A stretch of DNA of 64,000 nt from Marinobacter salexigens (GCF_018860765.1 NZ_JAHKPV010000021.1:1-64000), one strand, 5' to 3'; numbered from the stretch's first letter, positions 27,110 to 36,356 are shown. Numbers and translations: made by a program. The notes: generated by a model not told the origin, from the sequence alone.

Positions 27110-27583
27110 TTAACTGGCTGAGTGATCGCTGGCCTGAAATACCAGCTTTATCGGCACTACGTCTGAAAGAAGCTCCTGACCTTCTTGTAGATCAATTCGC
27201 CAGATCATTTCTCCATCCGTGGTACAAAAAGGTGCGGTAAAGTGTGCTGAGTAGCTATCGCCGCCGTCGTGTCGCATGGGTACCGGATACTCCCCCATGT
27301 ACATAGATTCACCACGTAATACGGCCAAAAACCGCTTCGGCGCTGCCGGTGTAAGAACCGTTAACTGGTATTCTTCACCTTGCCCAGCATCGCCCAAGCG
27401 TTGCAGAGCAACCCTCCACTGCCCTGCATCTGTTTGCCACTCACAGGGTGCCGCCAGTAGATCGCAGACCGGTTGATCTACAGCCGGGAGGGTTTTATCT
27501 GTGGGCTGTAGCCAACGACCACCGAACACAACAGCTGAAATTAAGACCAAAATAAAACCCAGAACCACAATCGCTCGTAACAT
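27110..27583 (-). CDS. Hypothetical single-pass membrane protein, 157 aa
   Basis: One N-terminal transmembrane helix (residues about 4-22) then a soluble, presumably periplasmic domain with three cysteines (CDLLAAPC, FCTTDGEMIW) and beta-strand composition. Unknown function. It sits between an unknown 100-aa gene and a divergent ABC exporter operon; there is no further context for a role. Confidence 0.6.
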   Translation of the reverse strand: MLRAIVVLGFILVLISAVVFGGRWLQPTDKTLPAVDQPVCDLLAAPCEWQTDAGQWRVALQRLGDAGQGEEYQLTVLTPAAPKRFLAVLRGESMYMGEYPVPMRHDGGDSYSAHFTAPFCTTDGEMIWRIDLQEGQELLSDVVPIKLVFQASDHSAS

Positions 27584-27741
27584 ACCGGTACTCAGTTGAG
27601 ACCCCTAGTGAAAACCGTATTGAAAACAGCGAACCATTATGGACACTATCTCTCTCAAGGCAAAGATTTCTAAACCAGCGCCATACATGAGAAAATGCCG
27701 CGCTTTCATCTCTTACCCACTTTCAGGAACAGGACACGCCC

Positions 27742-28674
27742 GTGCAGCCGGATATTTCCGTTAAGAACCTGAACAAGGTTTATGAGGGCGGCTTTCAGGC
27801 CCTAAAGAACATCAATCTGGAAATTAATCGAGGCGAAATTTTTGCCTTACTCGGCCCAAACGGGGCTGGCAAAACCACGATGATCAGCATTATTTGCGGC
27901 ATTACCAACATGTCTTCCGGAGAAGTCCAGGCGGCAGGCTATGACATCGTAAAAGACTACCGCAGAGCCCGTGAAACCATTGGCCTAGTTCCACAAGAGC
28001 TCAATACAGATTCCTTTGAAACCGTCTGGAATGCCGTATCATTCAGCCGGGGCCTGTTCGGCAAAGCGCCCAACCCAGCCCACATTGAGAAAGTACTAAA
28101 GGATCTATCGCTTTGGGATAAGCGCAACAATCGCATTATGACCCTCTCTGGCGGCATGAAACGCCGCCTGATGATTGCAAAAGCGCTCTCCCATGAACCG
28201 CGAATATTGTTTCTTGATGAGCCTACGGCAGGCGTAGATGTAGAGCTACGCCGTGATATGTGGGAGATGGTACGAAAGCTCCGGGAAGACGAAGTGACCA
28301 TTATCCTTACAACCCACTACATCGAAGAAGCCGAAGAAATGGCGGATCGTATCGGGGTGATTCGCCAAGGCGAAATAATTCTGGTGGAAGACAAAACCCA
28401 GCTAATGAGCAAACTGGGCAAAAAGGAACTACGCCTGCAACTGCAGAACAAGCTCGATAAGGTGCCCGGTGAACTCGTACTGGAACCGGTAGAACTTTCA
28501 GAAGATGGCTATGAACTGATCTATACCTTTGACTCCCAACAAGAACAAGCCGGTGTGGCTCGACTACTGCGAACACTTGGGGATATTGGAATCGACTACC
28601 GAGACCTACGCACTCGGGAGAGTTCTTTGGAAGAGATTTTTGTCGGCCTTGTGCACGAACCAGCCGAAGGCTAA
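27742..28674 (+). CDS. ABC-2 type exporter ATP-binding protein (YadG-like)
   Basis: 310-aa ATPase with Walker [10 protein letters not shown], signature [15 protein letters not shown], Walker [13 protein letters not shown] and H-loop [14 protein letters not shown]. Length and C-terminal tail match YadG. Start is GTG 27742. It is followed 12 bp later by the matching permease and then by a DUF192 lipoprotein with a one-base overlap, giving a three-gene operon. Substrate unknown. Confidence 0.9.
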   Translation: MQPDISVKNLNKVYEGGFQALKNINLEINRGEIFALLGPNGAGKTTMISIICGITNMSSGEVQAAGYDIVKDYRRARETIGLVPQELNTDSFETVWNAVSFSRGLFGKAPNPAHIEKVLKDLSLWDKRNNRIMTLSGGMKRRLMIAKALSHEPRILFLDEPTAGVDVELRRDMWEMVRKLREDEVTIILTTHYIEEAEEMADRIGVIRQGEIILVEDKTQLMSKLGKKELRLQLQNKLDKVPGELVLEPVELSEDGYELIYTFDSQQEQAGVARLLRTLGDIGIDYRDLRTRESSLEEIFVGLVHEPAEG

Positions 28675-28686
28675 CGGGAGAAAGGC

Positions 28687-29448
28687 ATGAATTTTTACGG
28701 TGTTAAAGCCATCTACAACTTTGAAATGTCTCGCATGCGGCGCACTCTGATGCAAAGTGTGCTCTCACCAGTCATCTCCACGTGCCTATATTTTGTGGTG
28801 TTTGGCTCGGCCATCGGTTCGCGCATGGGCGATATCGACAACATCGCATACGGCGCCTATATTATTCCTGGCTTGGTTATGCTGTCACTACTGATGCAGA
28901 GCATCTCCAACGCCTCATTTGGCATCTATATGCCGAAGTTCTCCGGCACCATATACGAGGTACTGTCTGCGCCCGTGTCTTACGTGGAGGTCGTGCTGGG
29001 CTATGTAGGCGCAGCCGCGACCAAATCCGTCATCTTGGGTTTGATCATTCTCGCCACTGCACGCCTGTTTGTGGACTACAGCATATTGCATCCGTTCTGG
29101 ATGTTCTCATTTCTAGTGCTTACTGCCGTCACTTTCAGTTTGTTCGGCTTTATCATCGGCATTTGGGCCGACGGTTTCGAAAAGCTTCAAATAGTTCCCA
29201 TGATGATCGTGACCCCGCTCACGTTTCTTGGAGGCACCTTCTACTCCATCGATATGCTCCCGGAAATTTGGCAAACCATCAGTCTTTTTAACCCGGTGGT
29301 TTACCTGATCAGCGGATTTAGATGGGCATTCTATGGCGTATCTGATGTGCATATAGGAATAAGCGTAGGAATGACTCTTCTCTTCCTCGGCGCTTGTATG
29401 TCAGGCATCTGGTGGATCTTCAAAACCGGTTACCGGCTGCGCAGTTGA
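28687..29448 (+). CDS. ABC-2 type permease (YadH-like)
   Basis: 253 aa with six hydrophobic segments of the ABC-2 membrane family; the [21 protein letters not shown] and [11 protein letters not shown] stretches (quoted in part) are characteristic. It pairs with the ATPase upstream to form an exporter in the inner membrane. GGGAGAAAGG is a good ribosome site before ATG 28687. Its TGA overlaps the next gene's ATG by one base (29446-29450). Confidence 0.9.
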   Translation: MNFYGVKAIYNFEMSRMRRTLMQSVLSPVISTCLYFVVFGSAIGSRMGDIDNIAYGAYIIPGLVMLSLLMQSISNASFGIYMPKFSGTIYEVLSAPVSYVEVVLGYVGAAATKSVILGLIILATARLFVDYSILHPFWMFSFLVLTAVTFSLFGFIIGIWADGFEKLQIVPMMIVTPLTFLGGTFYSIDMLPEIWQTISLFNPVVYLISGFRWAFYGVSDVHIGISVGMTLLFLGACMSGIWWIFKTGYRLRS

Positions 29449-29942
29449 TGCGAAACTACGGCACTGCGCTATGTCTTGCAGCGATGCTAGCAGGCTGCTC
29501 GGGCTCTGGAGCGGTCGAACCGCCTGCCAGCTTGCCGGTTCACGTCGCGTGCTTTGTGACCGATGCAAAATCCGTCAAGGTTAAATTGGAGGTAGCCGAC
29601 ACAGCTCAAGAGCGCAGAAAAGGCCTAATGGGCAGGGAGTCTCTGGCTGCCGACGCTGGCATGTTGTTTCAATACCAACAGCAGCGGGGGCCGAATTACA
29701 GCTTTTGGATGTACCAAACACTCATCCCGCTGGATATCGCCTACCTTGATGAGAAAGGCACTATTGGCAACATTCGGCAGATGGAGCCTTGCGAATCAAC
29801 CAATGGAGCCCGATGCCCAAGCTACCCTGCCGAAGTTGAGTTTATATCGGCCGTAGAAATGAACATCGGCTTTTTCAAGGCCAATGGCATTGGCCTTGGA
29901 GACCGCCTATTGCTTGGAGCAAACAACTGTACAAACCGCTAG
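29448..29942 (+). CDS. DUF192 lipoprotein
   Basis: 164 aa. Signal II peptide with lipobox LAGC, then a DUF192 domain: ERRKGLMGRESLAADAGMLF, SFWMYQTLIPLDIAYLDE and the acidic end are the family signature (quoted in parts). DUF192 proteins are small secreted beta proteins of unclear role. Start ATG 29448 is set by overlap with the permease stop; a longer frame from 29394 would lie inside that gene and lose the lipobox context. It overlaps the enoyl-CoA hydratase 3' end by a few bases, convergently. Confidence 0.88.
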   Translation: MRNYGTALCLAAMLAGCSGSGAVEPPASLPVHVACFVTDAKSVKVKLEVADTAQERRKGLMGRESLAADAGMLFQYQQQRGPNYSFWMYQTLIPLDIAYLDEKGTIGNIRQMEPCESTNGARCPSYPAEVEFISAVEMNIGFFKANGIGLGDRLLLGANNCTNR

Positions 29943-30721
29943 CTGTCCTTCCACTCCGGCTTGCGCTTATCCAAAAACGCACAGATACCTTCCTGCGCAT
30001 CGTGTGCCCGCAGATTCTCAGCCATCACCTCGGCCGTATAGTCGTAAGCGCCTGCCAACGGCATTTCCAGTTGTTTATAGAAAGCGCCCTTACCTATTTT
30101 TACGGTGTGCCCTGACTTCTGCGCAATGGTGCGAGCCATGCCGTACACAGTGTCATCCAACAGCGTTTCATCAACAACGCGATTTACTAAACCAATTTGC
30201 TCTGCACGAGCAGCACTGATCATTTCGCCTGTGAGCAACATCTCCATAGCATGCTTACGGGAAACGTTACGAGACAAGGCCACCATCGGCGTTGAGCAGA
30301 ATAACCCAATGTTCACGCCCGGCGTTGCAAAACGAGCCGAACTCTCAGCCACCGCCAAGTCACAGCTAGCCACTAACTGGCACCCAGCAGCCGTCGCCAC
30401 CCCTGCCACTCGTGCAATAACGGGCTTTTGCAAGTTTACCACCTGCTGCATTACCTCACTGCACCGCTTAAACAGTGCTAACTGAAAGTCATAGCTGTCG
30501 AGTTGATCTCGAATTTCTTTTAGGTCATGGCCAGCACAAAACACCTTTCCTTCAGCAGCAATCACCACAACGCGCGTGGCGCTGTCTTCGGCAATGTCTG
30601 TAAGAGACTCGCCCAGTGCATCCAGCATGCTAAAAGAAAGACTATTGCGCCGCTCTGGCTGGCTCAGAGTAAGCGTTGTAATACCCACCTCGTCGGTATG
30701 TCGATTTAGCAGATTTTGCAT
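29939..30721 (-). CDS. Enoyl-CoA hydratase/isomerase family protein (ECHDC3-like)
   Basis: 260-aa crotonase-fold protein with the oxyanion segments FCAGHDLKE and VATAAGCQLVASCDLAVA. The two glutamates that catalyse hydration in classic enoyl-CoA hydratase are not at their usual places: the first motif has GCQL instead of GCEL and the second has TPGVNIG instead of a PE-type motif. That matches the ECHDC3-like branch, so hydratase activity is doubtful. Probably cytoplasmic acyl-CoA chemistry. An AraC regulator gene lies just upstream on the same strand. Confidence 0.85.
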   Translation of the reverse strand: MQNLLNRHTDEVGITTLTLSQPERRNSLSFSMLDALGESLTDIAEDSATRVVVIAAEGKVFCAGHDLKEIRDQLDSYDFQLALFKRCSEVMQQVVNLQKPVIARVAGVATAAGCQLVASCDLAVAESSARFATPGVNIGLFCSTPMVALSRNVSRKHAMEMLLTGEMISAARAEQIGLVNRVVDETLLDDTVYGMARTIAQKSGHTVKIGKGAFYKQLEMPLAGAYDYTAEVMAENLRAHDAQEGICAFLDKRKPEWKDS

Positions 30722-30807
30722 AGCGAGCTACCTCGGTTCATCGGAAGTCAGAAAACAGTCAGTATCAGGCAGGATCTTGTCGCTGTCGAAGCGACCTTTA
30801 GCGTATG

Positions 30808-31824
30808 TCACAACACATTGGTTCTACGGTATTCACCCGGAGACACACCCAGCCAGCGCCGAAATGCGCGGGTAAAGCTGGTCGTATCGGTATACCCCAG
30901 ATGAATGGCTAGCTCGTCCAGTTTCATATCACTGCCGCTGAGCATCTGGATGGCTGTTTGTCGGCGCTCCTCATCAACCAAAGTCCTGAAACTGGAACCT
31001 TCCTGTTCTAACTTCCGTCGAAGGCTTCGGGATGACATAGCGAGTGCACTGGCCACCTCGTCGAGTGTTGCTACCAAACCAAGCGGGCCAAGAATTTGCT
31101 GTCGAACCAAACCGGACAGCCCACTGGTTTGGCGTTGTTCTAATTGCAAACGGCACTGATCGTTCAACATCCGTACCAATCTCGCATTGAACGTTGGCAA
31201 GGGCTTATCGGCTGCACGACCAGACACCATGATGGCGTTACGGTGACATTTATAGGTTGGGCGAACCCCAAGAACCTCTGAAATAAAATCAGCATAGGGC
31301 GGCTCGCGCCCTTCGAACTCTGCCTGACTGATCGCCAACCCCGACAAACTCAACTCCCTTACCAGATTCACCCCCGTTGCGAGATCACGCTCCAGCAAAA
31401 ACTGCCGCAGGTGCGGGGGAATGGATTCCGGATCCAAACCAATTCCAAAGAGGCCGTCTTCATCGAAAGAATACAGCCGGCAATACGCAGTGCTAAGAGG
31501 CAGATAACGTATCGCTGTTCTGGCGGCATCTCTCAATGTGCGGCTGGTACTCAGCGCAAAACCCCAGATGCCGAACGTTGCCACGTTATATTGCATCCCC
31601 AGCTTAAGACCGAGTGCAGGCGTATTTGGCAGCGCAAGAATCAGGTTCTCGATTAGCCGTATTTCCTGATCGCGGGCAACGAGCGCTTCGCTATCGACTA
31701 GCGCTTCATCGGTAATACCTGTGCCCTGCAGGCAGGTGTCCTTATCAACACCAAGGCTGGCAGCGAAGTTCATCATTACCTGACTGATGACAATGGGATG
31801 GAGAATGGGGTCAGCGTTATTCAT
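30808..31824 (-). CDS. AraC family transcriptional regulator
   Basis: 338 aa: an N-terminal PF12625-type ligand domain (residues about 20-210) and a C-terminal pair of helix-turn-helix motifs (LDEVASALAMSSRSLRRKL about 255-273 and LDELAIHLGYTDTTSFTRAF about 305-324). It lies divergent from a desaturase gene across 146 bp, which makes that gene a likely target, and upstream of the enoyl-CoA hydratase homologue on its own strand. The inducer is unknown; lipid-like ligands occur in this subfamily. Confidence 0.9.
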   Translation of the reverse strand: MNNADPILHPIVISQVMMNFAASLGVDKDTCLQGTGITDEALVDSEALVARDQEIRLIENLILALPNTPALGLKLGMQYNVATFGIWGFALSTSRTLRDAARTAIRYLPLSTAYCRLYSFDEDGLFGIGLDPESIPPHLRQFLLERDLATGVNLVRELSLSGLAISQAEFEGREPPYADFISEVLGVRPTYKCHRNAIMVSGRAADKPLPTFNARLVRMLNDQCRLQLEQRQTSGLSGLVRQQILGPLGLVATLDEVASALAMSSRSLRRKLEQEGSSFRTLVDEERRQTAIQMLSGSDMKLDELAIHLGYTDTTSFTRAFRRWLGVSPGEYRRTNVL

Positions 31825-31970
31825 GTGGTTACTTTTTATAGTTTTGGTTTGCGATCAGCATAACTGGCCACAAGGGCTTCTCGATTGGCCATAGCTGCCC
31901 TGTGCCAGGATTACCGAAGACATTACATTGAAAGCATCTTCCCAACAAATATCAAAAAAGAGAGGAAAGA

Positions 31971-32873
31971 ATGCCTCAGGATGTAAGTACAGCCAATCGC
32001 GAAGCCATTGTTTTCGCAAAACAGTACATGGGACAATTTGGATGGCCGACGGTTATTTTGGTGGTATTAGTGCTGGCTGGATTTATTGCTAACCTGACCC
32101 TTTTCGCACTCGGCGTAGTACCCGCTTGGACAGCAACTGTAATCCTTGCCGCACTAACTTACATGGCCTACACCCCCGTGCATGAGGCCGTACATGGGAA
32201 CATACATGGCAAACATGACAATCTGTCCTGGGTGAACGATCTGTGCGGTTATGTAATGGCACCGCTGATAGCAATCCCCTTTGCCTCACACAAACTCGAG
32301 CACTTTACCCATCACCGATACACCAACCAGCCAAACAAGGACCCTGACTATCTGATCAGCGGAATTGGCCGTGGCCCCATTGGAGCAATTCGCACGGTGT
32401 TGCGGTTCTTGTGGCTGCAAAACACGTTTTTTATAAGTGCCCACTGGGACAAAGCCACACTGAAGGAGCGTTGCGTGTATTGCGCAGAGGTTTCGGGATC
32501 ACTGGGTTGGCGGGTGGCTTTTCTCGCCTTGGTTGACGCACCCAATGCTGCATGGGTGGTGCTACTGGGGTATCTAATGGGGGGCTTTTTTACGGCCTAC
32601 TGGTTTGCTTATCGACCACACATTCCTTACAAATCTTCAGACCGGTACCGCAACACCAATAGTCTGATAATGCCCACATGGATGAAGCCATTGGAATGGT
32701 TCTGGCTGGGGCAGAACCTGCATTCCATCCATCACCTCTTTCCCCGCGTTCCTTTCTATCATTACCATGCGCTGCACCATGATATTGAATCTATTATTCG
32801 GGAACAGGGAACGCCGATCCTATGCATTTTTAGTCGCAAACCTTTGAATGCCAAAGCTAGACACCGACCCTAG
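31971..32873 (+). CDS. Fatty acid desaturase family protein
   Basis: 300-aa integral membrane di-iron protein. The three histidine boxes are present: HEAVHGNIHG (about 65-74), HKLEHFTHHRYTN (about 106-118) and HSIHHLFP (about 252-259), plus an extra HYHALHH. Two to four transmembrane segments flank them. The layout fits the desaturase/carotenoid ketolase-hydroxylase family; the exact substrate is unknown. GAGAGGAAAG precedes ATG 31971. Likely controlled by the divergent AraC gene. Confidence 0.85.
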   Translation: MPQDVSTANREAIVFAKQYMGQFGWPTVILVVLVLAGFIANLTLFALGVVPAWTATVILAALTYMAYTPVHEAVHGNIHGKHDNLSWVNDLCGYVMAPLIAIPFASHKLEHFTHHRYTNQPNKDPDYLISGIGRGPIGAIRTVLRFLWLQNTFFISAHWDKATLKERCVYCAEVSGSLGWRVAFLALVDAPNAAWVVLLGYLMGGFFTAYWFAYRPHIPYKSSDRYRNTNSLIMPTWMKPLEWFWLGQNLHSIHHLFPRVPFYHYHALHHDIESIIREQGTPILCIFSRKPLNAKARHRP

Positions 32874-33046
32874 ATTTCAGGAATGGCTCGCTTTCGAGGC
32901 AGCGAAGCAGGAAATCCACCAGACCATCCCGCTCCTGATCGCTGCTGTTTATCGGGGGGATTACCATTACACGGGCGGTTGTTTTATCGGTGCGTCGCCC
33001 ATAGGGACTGTAGATGAGACACCAAACCGATCGGAAGGGGAAAGCA

Positions 33047-33190
33047 ATGCTCAACTCCAATATTCTTAAGGCGATTGTTGCCATAGCGATCATCGTTGGA
33101 GGTATTTACGTCATTATTCTTGATGAGCCAGCGACGCCAACCGGTGATATCAACAACATTCAGCCCCTGCCAAAGCAGGATGAGCCTTGA
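33047..33190 (+). CDS. Small single-pass membrane protein, 47 aa
   Basis: A short frame with ATG 33047 preceded by GGAAGGGGAAAG, a strong ribosome site, and ending TGA 33188-33190. The product has one hydrophobic helix (ILKAIVAIAIIVGGIYVIIL, residues 6-25) and a polar C-terminal tail rich in Pro, Asp and Gln. It looks like a real membrane microprotein rather than chance. Function unknown; it follows the desaturase gene by 173 bp. Confidence 0.6.
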   Translation: MLNSNILKAIVAIAIIVGGIYVIILDEPATPTGDINNIQPLPKQDEP

Positions 33191-33218
33191 TTTTGGTGAT
33201 GTGATGGGATTTTGGTTT

Positions 33219-33494
33219 CTAGCTCTCCCAATTGCTAGCTGGTATCCGCTTAACATGAATATGGCTAATTAGCCGAATGGTGGGTCGAACTAAAAATTGG
33301 AAACTACCGATGATGAACAGCCAAACCGCCGCTTTTTCGTACTCTGGGTAAAGGAATAGGATACTGCCCACTAGAAACCAGATAGCAATGAAAAAGTCGT
33401 TAACGATGCTAATCACCTCGTAACGCTGGCGAATGATTAACTCTTCATGCCCAAACTTCAAAGTCAGCGGTTTGTCTATACGGTCTTGAACCAT
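33219..33494 (-). CDS. YrhK domain protein
   Basis: 91 aa. The pattern KFGHEELIIRQRYEVISIVND (in part) followed by two hydrophobic helices (FFIAIWFLVGSILFLYP and AAVWLFIIGSFQFLVRP) is that of the YrhK-like membrane family, function unknown. GGAGGTGCC immediately before ATG 33494 is a clear ribosome site. Upstream lies a fragment of a glutathione transferase gene. Confidence 0.8.
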   Translation of the reverse strand: MVQDRIDKPLTLKFGHEELIIRQRYEVISIVNDFFIAIWFLVGSILFLYPEYEKAAVWLFIIGSFQFLVRPTIRLISHIHVKRIPASNWES

Positions 33495-33520
33495 GGCACC
33501 TCCTCATTAAGGTAATTCAG

Positions 33521-33579
33521 CTCTCCTCAATCACAACGCCATCAGCATACTGTAAGACAGGCACGGTACCCTTCGGGCT
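33521..33579 (-). pseudogene. Fragment of a second glutathione transferase gene
   Basis: On the minus strand this stretch reads SPKGTVPVLQYADGVVIEES then a stop. It corresponds to SPKGTVPVLQLTDGLVIDES in the intact transferase; the matching DNA is at 35688-35746 and I count 50 identical bases of 59. Similarity ends abruptly on both sides. It is a relic of a paralogue or of a recombined copy. Confidence 0.8.
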
Positions 33580-33617
33580 AGAAGGAAGGAGGGAATTACC
33601 CGAGCATAATTACAAAG

Positions 33618-34655
33618 TCACATCGTGCGAAGAAACTTTATGTATTCGCTTTCCTCTCTACCAGTCCAGCCACCGTCAAGGATATCAATAAGTAAGTTCC
33701 TCAAGCCTAGATTTTGCCGTAATGCTTGGTAGGTGGCGCCCCTGAATTTTTGAACTTTCTTTAAGTAAAGAACAGCAACGTCATCTGCATCCGTTGAATA
33801 TTTATCCCACAGCTGTATGAAAACACTTTTTACCTTAGAGAGTTCAAAACGAGCTTCGGTATAGAGCGCTGCAGCCATTTTTTCTTCATCAACACCGAAA
33901 ACAGAAGTAAATCTGGGTACAAAACGCTTAGCGAACTCCCCATCAGGGCCAGCCATCTCCACATACACCTGATCTGCCATTATAGCGCCAAGGATTCCGC
34001 CTATAATGACTCCGGCTCCTATACCAATAGGCCCACCAAACCAAACGCCAGCAGCGGCACCCCCAGCAGCACCTCCGCCAAAGCCGCCTCCAATGTTGGC
34101 AAGCTCACGCCCTGCCTGCTTCGCTTTGTTATCAGAACTTGCAATATTATAGGTTGCAAAGCATGCGGTCAGAACCCACAGACCCCGTGCTGTCTTACCC
34201 AGAGAGCGCGCCGCATTGTTGACCGCTTTGTTTGGCGCACCGGACTGTTCCACTATCTTTAAATAAACGCTACTGCGCTCGGCCTCGGACAGCTCTTCAA
34301 AGGGTCTCGAATGTAGTTGCTTTGCGTATTTTTTGATTAACTCGTCGAGTCCCAGTCCCTGCGCTTTTTTAGCCTTGGCAAAGGCCCTACCGATGTCAGA
34401 CGAGTTCTGCCTTGAGAACTCAAGAATCTCGTTCCGCATTTGTTGGGCAGCCCTTGCAGCTTGGTTTGCTGACAACTCACCTTTCATGTAGGTACGTCGT
34501 ATACCGTCGGACATGATCCGAGTCATCTTCAGGTACTCGCCTCGAGTACGAGAATCCCTGATAAATCGATAGGAAAAATTGACCGCCTGAACCTCCAGTT
34601 GTCTGATAGCCTCTTCTGCCGCCGGATCGGTCGCATGCTTGGATATATCGGTCAT
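33618..34655 (-). CDS. Unknown protein with glycine-zipper membrane hairpin
   Basis: 345 aa, family not recognised. Residues 1-150 are helical and charged. Around 185-230 there is a glycine-rich hydrophobic stretch (GGGFGGGAAGGAAAGVWFGG, then GIGAGVIIGGILGAIMA) that looks like a membrane-inserting glycine zipper. The C-terminal third is soluble and helical. Such hairpins occur in pore-forming or secreted effector proteins, but nothing here proves that. AAGGGAG precedes ATG 34655. The upstream gene's TGA overlaps this ATG (ATGA at 34652-34655), so the two are coupled. Confidence 0.6.
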   Translation of the reverse strand: MTDISKHATDPAAEEAIRQLEVQAVNFSYRFIRDSRTRGEYLKMTRIMSDGIRRTYMKGELSANQAARAAQQMRNEILEFSRQNSSDIGRAFAKAKKAQGLGLDELIKKYAKQLHSRPFEELSEAERSSVYLKIVEQSGAPNKAVNNAARSLGKTARGLWVLTACFATYNIASSDNKAKQAGRELANIGGGFGGGAAGGAAAGVWFGGPIGIGAGVIIGGILGAIMADQVYVEMAGPDGEFAKRFVPRFTSVFGVDEEKMAAALYTEARFELSKVKSVFIQLWDKYSTDADDVAVLYLKKVQKFRGATYQALRQNLGLRNLLIDILDGGWTGREESEYIKFLRTM

Positions 34656-35122
34656 AAAAACTCCCTTTTCTGTTGAACGGCACTCTCAGAAGTAGAGTCT
34701 ACTTGCAAATAGTGTTTCCCAAATATGCCGTTGCTTGATCGAAAACCCTTCTGTATATACCTTGCTGGATTTCTGGTGCCTTCAGGTATCAGGGTAATTC
34801 GAATGGTCTCACCATCGTGTAATGCAATCTTGATGGTGTCACTATTCTCTGCATATACGGCGGTAACAATTCCGGGAGTGTATGGGATAACCCTGTGGGT
34901 TGTTTCCAAAAGAGAACCGTCTTCTTCAATAAGTGAGACGTGGAATCCTTCCTCGAACGGACAGTCATCTGTTGTAACTACAAGAAATCGGCCGCTCTCG
35001 ATACAGAACGCCTTTTCTAGAACAATGCCGCGAATCCGGGCAATGCGTTGCCCTTGCTTGTTAATAAGGGACGACTCGGTATCTGATAAGGGGGAAATAG
35101 AGAAATGCGCATATTCTTCCAT
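34652..35122 (-). CDS. Unknown beta-rich protein, partner of the glycine-zipper protein
   Basis: 156 aa from ATG 35122; not recognised. It is predicted soluble and beta-strand-rich (RIARIRGIVLEKAFCIESGR, FHVSLIEEDGSLLETTHRVI), without signal peptide. AAGGAG lies thirteen bases before ATG 35122, a long spacing; the frame stays open to GTG 35242, but that extension is unlike protein. Coupling to the downstream gene by ATGA overlap suggests a two-component unit such as effector with chaperone or inhibitor; this is speculation from architecture. Confidence 0.55.
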   Translation of the reverse strand: MEEYAHFSISPLSDTESSLINKQGQRIARIRGIVLEKAFCIESGRFLVVTTDDCPFEEGFHVSLIEEDGSLLETTHRVIPYTPGIVTAVYAENSDTIKIALHDGETIRITLIPEGTRNPARYIQKGFRSSNGIFGKHYLQVDSTSESAVQQKREFL

Positions 35123-35242
35123 GGGGGCAGCCTGTCTCCTTACAGTAGCACTGGAATTTTTGTCCAACGGACGGCCGAAGTCAATATGGAGGCAACTGCG
35201 CGGCCATATCGAACTAATATCGCCTGATCGTGCTACTGCCAC

Positions 35243-35890
35243 CTAAGTAGGAAAAACCACCGCATCATCCCCTTCCTGCCATGGCGGATACTTAACCATC
35301 GCCTTCAGGAAAAACGGATTCTCCAACCAGAGTTGCAGCCATCGTTGTAGGTTCGGATAAGGCAGACTGTAAAAAACATCGCGATCCACATGGGCGAATT
35401 GGCGGACAAAAGGCATGATGCCTATATCTGCTATGGTTGGCTGATGTCCGAGCAGAAACGGGTTTTCAGTCAGCAATCGCTCCAAAATCTGCAAAAAAAC
35501 TTCACCCCGTTGCCGATATTCCATCTGGCTCATTTTCGGGTGACGATCAGAGTATTTATAGCGATCCAGCCAGTGCTTAAACTCGTTATCGTTCTGGTCG
35601 ATCAAAACCTTGGCCTGACCCAAAACCGCTGCATCCAAAAGCCCTTGCGGGTCTTGCTGCTCTAGAGCCCAAATCATAATATCTCGACTCTCATCAATCA
35701 CAAGGCCATCAGTAAGCTGTAAAACAGGCACTGTTCCTTTCGGGCTGATTGAGAGCATTTGGGCTGGCTTATCTTTCAAAACGATCTCCCGCAATTCTAC
35801 CTTCAACTCTGCGAACAAGAGACCTAGGCGGGCGCGCATGGCGTAAGGGCAGCGGCGGAAGGAATAGAGGCGGTGAAGAGAGGTGGTCAT
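35243..35890 (-). CDS. Glutathione S-transferase family protein
   Basis: 215 aa with an N-terminal thioredoxin-fold domain carrying the reactive FRRCPYAMRAR (Cys14) and SPKGTVPVLQL with cis-Pro, then DES, the glutathione gamma-glutamyl site. The helical C-terminal domain contains TIADIGIMPF (N-capping box). Cytoplasmic; conjugation or glutathione-dependent thiol exchange. A relic of a very similar gene lies 2.1 kb away at 33521-33579. Confidence 0.9.
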   Translation of the reverse strand: MTTSLHRLYSFRRCPYAMRARLGLLFAELKVELREIVLKDKPAQMLSISPKGTVPVLQLTDGLVIDESRDIMIWALEQQDPQGLLDAAVLGQAKVLIDQNDNEFKHWLDRYKYSDRHPKMSQMEYRQRGEVFLQILERLLTENPFLLGHQPTIADIGIMPFVRQFAHVDRDVFYSLPYPNLQRWLQLWLENPFFLKAMVKYPPWQEGDDAVVFPT

Positions 35891-36164
35891 ATTATCAGTA
35901 GTGCTCCAACCCGGGGTCTGGCTTTAAAGTCGTTTTGTCCAGTTGGGTTTTCAGTCCCGACATCATTCAGTGTGGCCGCTCCCTGAGCTCATTTATTAAG
36001 GCAGAGCATACTACCCTGCTCTGCCCGTTGGCCATCATCCGATATCCATTTTCAACCTTTAAAACAGCAGCTCCATATCGCATGTTCTGATTTTTCCGGG
36101 ACATGCTATTTCAGTTTAAAGCCTACTGAATGGGTTTTGGTGTTGTTAAAAGGCTCTGAGAGAC

Positions 36165-36181
36165 CTGAACGGCCGTTTCAG
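36165..36181. promoter_or_regulatory. Imperfect inverted repeat overlapping the choX promoter
   Basis: CTGAACGGCCGTTTCAG shares the core GAACG-N2-CGTT with the perfect repeat at 36357-36374. It lies directly upstream of TATAAT at 36189-36194, covering the -35 region, where a repressor would block initiation. Candidate second copy of a BetI-type operator. Confidence 0.4.
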
Positions 36182-36356
36182 ACAGCCCTATAATTCGCTC
36201 CACATTACTCTGGCTTTGTGTATTAAGGACAAGCGGTTTGTTTTATTTCTGTAAGCAAATGTGTCTATAAATTAATTGCTCAAAAAACGAGCTATGGAGT
36301 TACGAATCATTGTATCGTTTTTGACCAGATCTCTGTATTATCCGCTGCCTATTTTT

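Noticed and set aside
32848-33069. 73-codon frame overlapping the desaturase 3' end
   Set aside because: It overlaps the desaturase end, lacks a ribosome site and collides with the better-supported 47-codon gene.
35967-36104. 45-codon minus-strand frame upstream of choX
   Set aside because: No ribosome site and no recognisable composition; it lies in a regulatory region.
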